This document shows positions 47,998-57,083 of a stretch of 64,000 bases of DNA, piece after piece. Both the position numbers and the translations under genes were made by a program. The stretch lies in NCBI GenBank assembly GCA_946811695.1, contig OX328123.1, forward strand, positions 42,435,335-42,499,334, read 5' to 3'. Source of the stretch: Gonocerus acuteangulatus. Its lineage: Eukaryota > Arthropoda > Insecta > Hemiptera > Coreidae. Below the pieces are notes generated by a model. That model did not search any database. It was not told the DNA's origin and saw only the letters and a program-made list of their open reading frames with translations. How positions within the stretch are numbered: the first letter of the stretch is position 1; each line of letters begins with the position of its first letter.

Positions 47998-48327
47998 TCG
48001 GGGTTCGGTCACTGCTACTTAATAAAACTACATTTTATCGTAAAAATGGTTTTATTGTGCCGACGTTTCGGCTTGAACTTCAAGCCTTCATCAGGGCTGT
48101 AAATACAAGTAGGACATATTTAACACTAATATATGCACATATCTATGTAAATATACCTAACATATATATATATATATATGCATATACACATACACATATA
48201 CAAGCAAACATATGTACATATATATGCCCACATACATACACATACGGGGTATGTATTATTAAGTAGCAGTGACCGAACCCGGACAATCCCTACCTTGCAT
48301 CATCAACGGTCAACGATCTCCTCTCAA
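47998..48327 (-). mobile_element. PLE-derived mini-element with hammerhead
   Basis: 330-bp insert with a perfect 14-bp target duplication CAAAATAATAACTG (47984-47997, 48328-48341), nested in Helitron-like copy A. Minus-oriented: hammerhead at 48059-48097, then an end GCAGTGACCGAACCCC. An inverted copy of that end (GGGTTCGGTCACTGCTACTT) lies near its other side (48262-48285). The middle is a TA/CA-rich microsatellite. No coding sequence; a 5'-truncated or non-autonomous Penelope-like insertion. Confidence 0.8.
48059..48097 (-). ncRNA. hammerhead ribozyme (PLE type), canonical
   Basis: Minus strand: stem I GCC/GGC, core CTGATGA, stem II GGCTTGA-AGT-TCAAGCC (7 bp perfect), core GAAA, then C-GTC cleavage site. 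Every invariant hammerhead position matches. Stem III is the minimal AC/GU form typical of Penelope-like elements. The flanking 14-bp duplication marks it as part of a mobile insert. Confidence 0.85.
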
Positions 48328-48420
48328 CAAAATAATAACTGCTTCTATTTTAATCTTTCGAAATTAGACTAGGGATAAGAACGGAACCGCGCTAAGATGA
48401 GGCAGTTCCTGCGAGTCGGA

Positions 48421-48715
48421 CTTTTTTTAAATGAAAGCCATTACCCATCGTAAGCATCAACCCGAGTGCGCCTGCATAGACGCCCGCGGCTTTCGGTCCT
48501 CCAGACATTAAAAAAGAAAATAACAGAAAAATTAATAAAATCAATGCTCATGAACATACTGCAACAAGCAAAATGCCAGAATGGAAAGATGCGAAATCTG
48601 AGTGCACGCAGTAATGAAGAGGGTTAAGTTCCGAGCACCGAGAATAGAAAGTTTGGCACACGTGCAGCTCATAAACATCAAGACAAACATAGGTCCCTTC
48701 CTTATTTGTCGAGAT

Positions 48716-48760
<45 letters not shown>

Positions 48761-48917
48761 CACCTTCTCCTTCTTCCCGAAACGGGAGGCAAAGAGTAAT
48801 GAAACAAATCAGTTATTAGTTTGCATTGTGTCAAAGTTCAATTACAATTCCGTAATTAGAGAGAATCATGGACATGATGCCACGTAATTTCTACATAGTC
48901 TACATGACAGGAAAAAG
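48421..48917. other. no gene; 43-bp poly(T)
   Basis: Spacer with an uninterrupted T run at 48718-48760. No SINE body adjoins it, so its origin is unclear. Confidence 0.6.
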
Positions 48918-50318
48918 TCCAACTCGCAGGAACTGCGTCATCTTAGCGCGGTTACATCTCGAAGAAATGGAATAGATTAGCATCACAAATCACAGGAAAC
49001 TGACAGTTGTCAACTTACACAGAAGCGGACAATTGTTAATCTGTATAAATCAATACAATTATGTACTGAAAACGTACTTACTCTTTGGCTACTGCTGAGA
49101 AGGCTCTATTCTAAACAACCAAAAATTCGTTGTCATTTTAAGTCTTGTTTTACTAGCAAATTCGTTTTACTGTTATAATCAACTGTAAATATGTGTTTCA
49201 TGGCGAATAAATTCCATTCTGTCGTGGGTTAAATCTTTCTATAAAATAAGAAATAACGGTAACTTCAGTTTGAAGCTATGAGGAAGGTTATATAGATGGA
49301 GAATTCAAAACAACCTACGTCATCATGATTCTTCTCTTGTGATTCTTCATCATGATTGATCTTGATTACCACAGCCATTTTAAACTTATTATGAATACCT
49401 TAGACCATTTCTTAGCTTATTTTACTACAATACTAATTTTACTGATAAATGCAATTTAAAAGTAGAAACAACCAATTAAAAAGTGAGATAAAGAAAGAGA
49501 AAAACAACAAAACAAACACTTTTTAAGTTTTAAGCACTTATATCTCTGATTGACGTTGCCCCATCGAATATTGCTTCAGAACCTTTTTTGTAGAGAATTT
49601 AGTAAGCATTCGAATGGTCACTTTCCACTTACCACGATTTCCCAACCGTTATCGAGATATTTACGAAAAATGTATGAATATCCGGAAACTTTTCATGTCT
49701 ATTAATAAAATAATTTTTTTCGCATACTTCCTTAGCTCCAAATATAACCAAAATTTAAACATCTTAGTTGGGATTAATTTCCAAGATGTAGAAAATATTT
49801 CAATTGAATCTCGCGATTCTAAGTACTCACAAAAAAATAATGACTTACAAAAACATAAATTCCACTTTTCTCAGAAACGGTTACAGATATCGCCTTAAAA
49901 ATGGTTTTATTCGTTTTCTTATGTTAAGAAACCTGTAAAACAAGTACTTGCAAGCATATAAACTCAAAAACGTAAGCGTTACGATTTTTTTTTTGCGCGA
50001 ATTTCGCCCCAAACAGTATCTTCTAGTGGGCGGATTCTGCTGGTTAACGAACTTGACCTTTCACATTAGACGACAGATTTTTGTACCAAATTTCGTCAAA
50101 TTCGGACCATTTTTGAGCTTGCTAGAGAGCGAACAGACAAGCATATATATATAAATATATACATATATATATACACACACACAAATTTTAGCCACCTATA
50201 TTTTCGTGATCTATAGGGTCTGAAACGTGAAAGTTTCTAGTCGGCACTTCCGGATTGCGTTATGAGGTCAACCTCATAAGCGGGTTCTCCCTATGGAGAT
50301 AGAGAGTAACCGCGCTAA
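48918..50318 (+). mobile_element. Helitron-like element, copy B
   Basis: Starts TCCAACTCGCAGGAACTGCG and ends with the hairpin CTCCCTAT-GGAG-ATAGAGAG (one mismatch), TAACCGCG and CTAA (50315-50318). The start and end share an inverted TTAGCGCGGTTAC/GTAACCGCGCTAA. Interior blocks match copies A and C. The frame at 49614-49898 is a by-product. Non-autonomous. Confidence 0.65.
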
Positions 50319-50956
50319 AATCTACAGCAACATCTCTACAGGGCACCCAAAGGGGATTAATAGCACACAAAATTACGGTTCAATTTAACTCTTTGAAAAA
50401 AATCGCCCTATACCTGCCATTATTGTACGTCGTTCCGTTGGGAAGGGAAATTGGTAAAATAAAAATCCTTTAAGATTCTAGAAATTAATAAGTTAACCAA
50501 ATAAGTAGTATTACAAAACGCAGATGCTAAATGCGAGCAGCACATGTTAGTAACTAAATTAACTTTTATACATTCAATTTTAAATTAATTGATACTCATA
50601 TTTAGCACCTGTGATTCGCTCTCTAGTTTGTTTAAAAATGGGGCGATTTTAATGAAATTTAGTACAAAAAAAAATTAATTTCGTTTAGAGCCTTCTGCTC
50701 AAATTCAAGAATATAAATATGCTTTAGGTCTACCCGACAAACTATGTAATAACATACAGTCTTCTTTTTGGTACATGGCCACCGCGCATGCGCGAACGCC
50801 AGCGTAACTTTTTTGTAACGGTTATTTTGAGTTTAGTCATTGCTAAAGCATATTTATGCTAATACTTCAATATTCAATTTGGTGTGATATTAATAGTCAA
50901 ATTCGTTATCCACCAGAATCCCCAGTAAATTTTGGTTACGTTTAGAGTTAAAAAAG
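50319..50956. other. no gene recognised
   Basis: Spacer between the two same-direction Helitron-like copies. It contains CGCGCATGCGCG near 50782. Nothing else recognised. Confidence 0.55.
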
Positions 50957-51847
50957 TCCGACTCGCAGGAACTGCGTCATCTTAGCGCGGTTACGTACAC
51001 CTCGAAGAAATGGAATAAATTAGCATCACAAATCACAGGAAACTGACAGTAGCCAACTTACAAAGAAACGGACAATTCTTAATCTTTATAAGTCAATACA
51101 ATTATGTACTGAAAACGTACTTACTCTTTGACTACTTCTGAGGAGGCTCTATTCTAAACAACCAAAAATTCGTTGTCATTTTAAGTATCTTGTTTTACTA
51201 GCAAATTCGTTTTACTGTTATAATCAACTGTAAATATAAGCTTCATGGGGAATAAAATTCCATTCTGTCGTGGGTTAAATCTTTCTACAAAATAAGAAAT
51301 AACGGTAACTTCAGTTAGAGACTATGAGGAAGGTTATATAGACAGGAGAATTCAAAACAACCTACGTCACCATGCATAGCCACTGTCATCTTGATTACCA
51401 CAGCCACTCCAAACTTATTATCACCGTTTCTTGGCTTATTTTACAGCTATACTAATTTTACTAAATTAGATCTTAGTTGGGATTAATTTCCAAGTTGTAG
51501 AAAATATTTCAATTGAATTCTAAGTACTCACAAAAATATAATGACTTACAAAAACATTGATTCCACTTTTCTCAGGAACGGTTACAGATATCACCTTATA
51601 AATGGATTCATTCGTTTTCTTATGTTAAGACACCTATAAAACAAGTACCTGCAAGCATATGAACTTAAAAACGTAAGCGTTACGATTTTTTTTGCGCGAA
51701 TTTCGCCCCAAACACTATCTTCTAGTGAGCGGATTCTGCTGGTTAACGAACTTGACCTTTCAAATTAGACGACTGATTTTTATGCCAAATTTCGTTAAAA
51801 TCAGACCATTTTTGAGCTTGCTAGAGCGCGAACAGACAAGCATATAT

Positions 51848-51916
<69 letters not shown>

Positions 51917-52051
51917 AATTTGGGCCACCTATATTTTCGTGATCTATAGGGTCTTAAACGTGAATGTTTCTAGTCGGCACTTCCGAATTGCGTCATGAGG
52001 TCAACCTCATAAGCGGGTTCTCCCTATGGAGATAGGGAGTAACCGCGCTAA
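50957..52051 (+). mobile_element. Helitron-like element, copy C
   Basis: 1095 bp, collinear with copy B but missing about 300 bp in the middle. 5' TCCGACTCGCAGGAACTGCG. 3' hairpin CTCCCTAT-GGAG-ATAGGGAG (perfect 8-bp stem), then TAACCGCG and CTAA (52048-52051). (TA)n tract at about 51853-51914. Confidence 0.7.
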
Positions 52052-52440
52052 AATGTTTTACAAACAGAATATTTTATTAACAGACATGAACGTTTTTACG
52101 ATTTTTGTATATTTTCTTAAATATCCTGAAAACGTCAAGGAAATCGTGGTAAGTGGACTGTAATTATTTGATAGCTTAGGTACTATGTTTTCTGCAATAA
52201 CGGTTCTACGCACTTTTTTTTACGGTTCACCGACATCCATAGCACAGCGAGAAAGTTTCTCAATGAGCCGTGAGATGAGAAAATTCCTGCCGCCGGTGGG
52301 ACTCGAAACCAACATGAGAATCTAAGGTGTTAACCACTGGACCACGGAGAAACCTTCTAAGCTCACTTATTCCAAACTTTCCGATTCACCCCAGGGATAA
52401 GAAGATGAGGAACCACGCAAAGATGGCGCAGTTCCTGGCT
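52052..52440 (-). mobile_element. Helitron-like 5' fragment carrying a SINE
   Basis: GGAAATCGTGGTAAGTGGA matches copy A near 47287 and the reverse of copy B near 49630. GAAGATGAGGAACCACGCAA and GGCGCAGTTCCTGGC (52393-52440) match the minus-strand 5' end of copy A. A SINE (52219-52360) splits it. Confidence 0.5.
52219..52360 (-). mobile_element. tRNA-Glu-type SINE
   Basis: Plus-sense T-run (A-tail), ACATCCATAGCACAGCGAGA, GAAAATTCCTGCCG, the complement of a B box (GGGACTCGAAACC) and TTAACCACTGGACCACGG (complement of the A box) match the SINE at 13428. The target duplication is weak (TTCTACGCAC against TTCTAAGCTCAC). Confidence 0.7.
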
Positions 52441-53235
52441 TTTTATAGACGTAATGAATACTTGAAACTCAAGACAAAGCGTTACCTATTTAAAAATGTA
52501 GTTTAAATAAAATTCATATGATATCCTGACTACTGCCACAATAGATTTATTCATAAGTACAAAAGAGGCCTGTCAAAAATATTTTCTTGTTGAGCACTAA
52601 ATTTTCTAATTTACCAGAGAGCTAATAAATTAAATTTTGTTTGATGCATTATTTATTCTTAATTTAAGGATTGTTTGTTAAAAGCCACAACTGAGCGGAT
52701 GGAATCTCTTCCAGGAATCTTGCGGACGTAGAGCTAAGAAATGAGTCAGTTGGTTCAACGAACTTGCGTCTTCGGCTTTTTCAAACTGGATTCGGAAAAC
52801 TTCAAAGGCTGTAGTAAAATCTGTCGTAAAACCAGTATTGGTCATTTCAGCACAGTGGGAGGTTGGAAATTTAGTTTTGGCTTACCACTTTCGAAATGGA
52901 TAATCATTTGTAAGACAGCGGCGAATGAGTTTTGGAGATAGAGTTTATGCAGATGAAAGCAGTTTTTAGAAGGATTTTGGAAGGATTCGTTTACGTCTTC
53001 TTGAAGCGTTTCCATTAAATAATTAACCATAGCATGAATTGGAAGTAAATACTTTAGGTTCAAACTTGTCGCTAATTTCATTTTACGTTAAATTTCATAA
53101 ATTCGTTTGACATAAAATCAAAATGAAATACCTGCAGAATTTAAATCTCCAAGAAACGCAAGATTTTAATCCCCGAAAGGATCCGAATGCACTGAAAGCC
53201 ACAATGTCGAATCCCAATATCTCTATTTCCCGACT
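52441..53235. other. no gene recognised
   Basis: An open minus-strand frame at 52842-53081 (79 codons; MKLATSLNLKYLLPIHAM and so on) has protein-like composition but no motif I know. It could be an exon or repeat relic. Confidence 0.4.
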
Positions 53236-53405
53236 TCCACTGTTATTTAAATTTTAACGTCCATTATAATTAACTTAGAACTTGAGGACTGGTTATCTAT
53301 AGGTCACTAATATTTTCTAGTCAGGATAGGGCTACTGTATTTTCTTTTTTCCAAAGAAAAGCCACCATCCCTAGTGGGAATCGGACCCACGACGGCCAGC
53401 GAGCC
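53236..53405 (-). mobile_element. tRNA-Ser-type SINE, copy 4
   Basis: Minus-oriented: tail AAATTTTAACGTCCATTAT, body GGTTATCTATAGGTCACTA, CAGGATAGGGCT, AAAGAAAAGCCACCATCCC, and the B box complement GTGGGAATCGGACCCAC. The A box is eroded. Confidence 0.7.
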
Positions 53406-53815
53406 TTCCACTAGTTTGTAAGGACTGAGTAATTGCCAAAAACTAAGAACAAAAGTTTGTCGTAGGGACGGTACGAACAAATGTGTCCCGAAAACATCTA
53501 TACATATACATACATCTCACGAAGTCAAACAAACTTTTTTCAAGGTTATTGCTTAATATTTTTGTTACTGAAGGTTGTATGATAAATATTTTGAAGCAGC
53601 AGTAGGATTGGATTACAAACAAATGTGTACTTAATAATGAAAAGTACAGTACATACAGTAAAGTATTATATACAGAAATCGTAAAAATCAAGTTAAATAC
53701 AAAAAAAATAAATAAAAACAGTTTGAACAAGTTTCAGCTTAACGAATAAGTGAAACAATGCAACAATTATAATTCAAATATCTTTTTTGTAAACCAAATG
53801 GCTTTCTGGTCCATA
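53406..53815. other. no gene recognised
   Basis: AT-rich spacer. The minus-strand frame 53443-53730 is hydrophobic low-complexity sequence. Confidence 0.5.
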
Positions 53816-53819
53816 TTAA

Positions 53820-54133
53820 CACTTTTTAGGCAGTGACCTAGATTCCTTTACACTCTGCACAAAATGTATGCAGTTTTATAACTGGGTACGGGACACTGGT
53901 GTCCTGTAAGCCGATTTCGTTCATTAGTGTACGTTACGGGACATATCTGTCCTGTACTTTCTAAGAATTTGTTTAATTTATAGTCTATCTATATATCTAT
54001 TGGATTATGAGGTTTTTTTTGGGGGGGCGGCAAGTTACAGCCATCGTAAGTTAAGGGAGTTGGGCTATTTTGCCTGCCTTGCCTCAGTGAAAGCCAGAAC
54101 GGGACATATATGTCACGTACCGAAACCAACGTG
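53820..54133. mobile_element. TTAA-flanked MITE candidate
   Basis: 314 bp between TTAA sites (53816-53819, 54134-54137), with ends CAC...GTG. It contains three palindrome-like units related to GGGACATATATGTCC: about 53889 (GGGACACTGGTGTCC), 53939 (GGGACATATCTGTCC) and 54104 (GGGACATATATGTCACG). TTAA flanks suggest a piggyBac- or Kolobok-type element. The ends beyond CAC match poorly. Confidence 0.45.
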
Positions 54134-54137
54134 TTAA

Positions 54138-54898
54138 GGCAGTACAATGCACAGAAAACTTCCAGTAGCGGAAATTACTCGTACCGCCTTCTTGACTTGC
54201 ATTCGGGAAAAATCTAATATAATCAACAAATCATATAAATGTTTTTCTCATTTACTTACCATTTTACTAAAATATACGTGTGCTAATGGCCTCGGCAGCA
54301 GATGCACACACAAAAAAAAATAAATAAAAAACTAAACGTTTGTGTTACAATGCAATTCAATCGATTTTTTTTTTATTATTTTTTTAAGGGAAGTTATTAG
54401 CATGTTACATAGTCATATAGGCTTAGAGTAATTCCATTTATAATCATTTTTGAGAACTCCTCTGTCTGTTATTCAATATTTTGTTCATACAAACAAAATT
54501 GTCTTATCTTCTTTGGCAACAAAGTGGAATATTGGTAAAACTTTTTTTCTCTCCGTTCTTTATTAGTAAACAAAACTCTAATTTTAGGGTTTTTTTTTTT
54601 TTTTTTGTTTTATACGGACAAAGGTATTTGATTTCCCTATGAAGGTGGTTTCATTCGATCAACAAACGACTAAAGTTATAAGTAAAATAAACGACTAAAC
54701 TAGTTGAATCCGTCCACCGAAACATTGCTTTTTCGGTAAAGCTCCCGAAACAAATCACTGTAAGATAGTTATTCTATTACTAGATAGATATTCGTCGAGT
54801 TAATATTACAATAAATTAAAATATTCCACTTCCGTGTTGTTATTTCTTATTTTTATACAATTTTCCTCGAACTTAATACGGGATGTGAATTTAATGCA
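54138..54898. other. no gene recognised
   Basis: AT-rich DNA with T-runs. Nothing recognised. Confidence 0.55.
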
Positions 54899-54901
54899 TT
54901 A

Positions 54902-55096
54902 AGGCCGATTCACGCTAGACCGTGTCGGGTCCGGCCGGGGCCCGGCCGGGACTCGGTGAAGCAATCACACACGCAAAACACACGGACTCGGCAAGGTGTA
55001 GCGTGAACTAATCCATTGAAAATGCTGGTATGATTGTTTCACCGTGTCCCGGCCATGGCCCGGCCCGGACCCGCACGGTCTAGCGTGAATCGGCCT
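54902..55096. mobile_element. PIF/Harbinger-type MITE, GC-rich ends
   Basis: 195-bp element, inverted ends AGGCCGATTCACGCTAGACC, with TTA on both sides (54899-54901, 55097-55099). The arms of about 75 bp are GC-rich (CCGGCCGGG blocks) and pair into a long hairpin. The middle contains CACACGGACTCGGCA. No coding capacity. Confidence 0.8.
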
Positions 55097-55262
55097 TTAC
55101 AACTATCTTGAAATAAAACATATCCTTACGGCAAAGATCTGTCAGTATGACGTCACTCTCATATAGAATGAATGAATTATATTTGTACGTTCAATAATAT
55201 ATTTTTTTTATTTATTTATTTGATTTTTAAAGGAATTCAACCACGCGAGTCATTGTTGCCTA

Positions 55263-55484
55263 AGTTAAGTTCACAAACTGCGGTAGTCACTTTTTAAAAA
55301 CTAACTTTATTTAAAGATCACAAAATAAACTTATACAATTTCGAATTTTGAAGTGTGTACACAATAGTTGGAAGAGGACTGACTGTCTAGCCGAAGGAGC
55401 AGTAGTAGTGATGGGAGATAAGCACCTGCTTATATAGGAGTAGGGATAGATAAGAGGTTCTAGGAAGGGCTAGGGATTTATCTC
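55263..55484 (-). repeat. 3' LTR
   Basis: Same sequence as 62487-62708. On the minus strand it starts about AGATAAATCC and ends TTAACT, an imperfect inverted end pair (AGATAA/AGTTAA). It contains a TATATAAG box and an AATAAA signal in transcript sense. Confidence 0.9.
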
Positions 55485-55493
55485 CTCCCATCC
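55481..55493 (-). promoter_or_regulatory. polypurine tract (plus-strand DNA primer)
   Basis: GGATGGGAGGAGA directly follows the env stop codon and abuts or slightly overlaps the 3' LTR start. In LTR elements this RNase H-resistant purine run primes plus-strand DNA. Confidence 0.7.
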
Positions 55494-57083
55494 TTAAGTC
55501 TGGAGCTCCTGCGACAGGGATGCTCGAAGTGGGTGAGCCCATGGGTCATAAGCAGCAGGGCTGATGATCTGAAGTGGGATGATCTGTGGTGATGTCACTG
55601 ATGGTGATGTCACTAATGGTGATGAGGTGGTGCAGACACTTGTATTATTTACAAAATATAATTTCTTAAACAAATATACAAATCCTAAAATTAATAGACA
55701 AGTACATATACTTGATATGTATAATATGTAATCTTTCACTGAAGGTGAGTATAATTCTAAAGATTCCATTACCACAGGGGGTATATTAGGAATTTCTAAT
55801 TTATCAAAACTAATATTAAATTTTGAAATTTCAAGAATAGGTGCCTGAAAGGGGTAAACAGTACTATCAATGGTTTGTTTACTGACTTTTGGAATTTCTT
55901 TATAGCATTCTGTATAATTAAGTTTAATTAATGTTGAAAAGGGTACAAATATTGGGTTAGTTGAAGTACAAGAATGTAAGATAGTTTTATTATATATAAC
56001 ATAGGAATTTAAAGGTTCAATATATTTAATAAATGAAGTGTTAGTAATAGTTGAAGTTATACAATTATTAATATTACCTTTAAAAATATTATTTACACAT
56101 TTGTTAGTATTATATACCTTAAAATTAGTACAATAAAAATTACTTAAAATGTAAGTACAGTTGGCAATATATTTGTTGCCGTTTAATACATAAACAAAAT
56201 TTGTTTCAGAAAGGGTTGTCACCGTCAAATTTTGATGTCGCACAGGAGTGGACAGTAAATAGTATGTTGAAAAGGTTTCGGATGACAACGGTAATTTTAC
56301 AATAAAATGAATTACATCTCTATAAATAGAGCAATGGATTTTTCCTAATAACCATAATACCTCAGTTTCATTCGATACAAAGCTGATAGAGGGGTCTATA
56401 TAATTTAAAATTTGAGCCAAAAGTGAAGAATGTATTATTCCTAGTTTACAGAATTCTAGTGTCAGTTCAATGTCATTTATCCGGGATGAAATGTAGTTTA
56501 AGTGTACGTAAAGGTTGTTTAATTGTATTTCTACTTCGTCTTTGTCCATTTTCTTTGTAAAGTATTTTATTCTTTCAAAATTTGCATTAAGTATCAATAT
56601 GTCATTTTTGTACGATGCAATTAGTTGTCGGTTAGCGTCTATTTCTGAGTGTACATTGTGTTGTATGTGATATGAATTCCTTTCTAGTTCTTCTATAATT
56701 TTGTCATAGTGTTGTTTGTCGTCTGCGTCCATGTTTCCTGTAATCCATCCTATAGCTGTTCCTAATCCGTTTATTAAACCGCGTTTAGTCCTTCTGTTTG
56801 AAATGAGTGACAATTTGTTGGCAATAATCTGTGTTTGGCTAGTAATTAAAGGGTAAATTTTGCTTTTGTTAAATAAAGGTAAGATCTCTTGGATGTTTTG
56901 AAGTTCGCTTCGTAAAAGAGAAAGATTCATAAAGTGGTACAGAGTGTAGAATTTGTTTATTTCGTAAGCGTCTGGAAGTTGAACTGGTGTGATTCCAGGG
57001 GTAGTAGTTAAGTCTTTTATCATCAAGGTGTTAGTCGTTGTTTGTAATGTCAGGAAGATGAGAAGTACCTGGTACAGCATCAT
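55494..57083 (-). CDS. env: Env glycoprotein (errantivirus type)
   Basis: 529-residue envelope protein. Seen: an N-terminal hydrophobic signal sequence (about 1-19), a furin-type site RTKR (98-101) followed by a Gly-rich hydrophobic stretch GLINGLGTAIGWITG (102-116) as expected for a fusion peptide, several N-x-S/T sites and Cys residues in the ectodomain, a membrane segment (about 451-473) and a Ser/Pro/Thr-rich C-terminal tail of about 55 residues. This layout is that of insect errantivirus/baculovirus-F-related Env, a class I-like membrane fusion protein. The start overlaps the end of pol by 53 nt in a different frame. In related elements env is made from a spliced mRNA; a splice junction was not identified here. 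The frame is uninterrupted. Confidence 0.9.
   Translation of the reverse strand: MMLYQVLLIFLTLQTTTNTLMIKDLTTTPGITPVQLPDAYEINKFYTLYHFMNLSLLRSELQNIQEILPLFNKSKIYPLITSQTQIIANKLSLISNRRTKRGLINGLGTAIGWITGNMDADDKQHYDKIIEELERNSYHIQHNVHSEIDANRQLIASYKNDILILNANFERIKYFTKKMDKDEVEIQLNNLYVHLNYISSRINDIELTLEFCKLGIIHSSLLAQILNYIDPSISFVSNETEVLWLLGKIHCSIYRDVIHFIVKLPLSSETFSTYYLLSTPVRHQNLTVTTLSETNFVYVLNGNKYIANCTYILSNFYCTNFKVYNTNKCVNNIFKGNINNCITSTITNTSFIKYIEPLNSYVIYNKTILHSCTSTNPIFVPFSTLIKLNYTECYKEIPKVSKQTIDSTVYPFQAPILEISKFNISFDKLEIPNIPPVVMESLELYSPSVKDYILYISSICTCLLILGFVYLFKKLYFVNNTSVCTTSSPLVTSPSVTSPQIIPLQIISPAAYDPWAHPLRASLSQELQT

Larger units (their letters stand above)
46625..48420 (-). mobile_element. Helitron-like element, copy A
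   Basis: Minus-oriented. The candidate 5' end TCCGACTCGCAGGAACTGCC lies at 48420. The 3' end has a hairpin CTCCCT-ATG-AGGGAG followed by GAGGAACCGCG and CTAA at 46625. It contains (TA)n at 46767-46837 and blocks shared with copies B and C (CGTAACGCTTACGTTTTTGA, GTTCGTTAACCAGCGAAATC). A PLE-derived 330-bp insert sits at 47998-48327. Neither Rep nor helicase is present, so it is non-autonomous. Confidence 0.65.
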
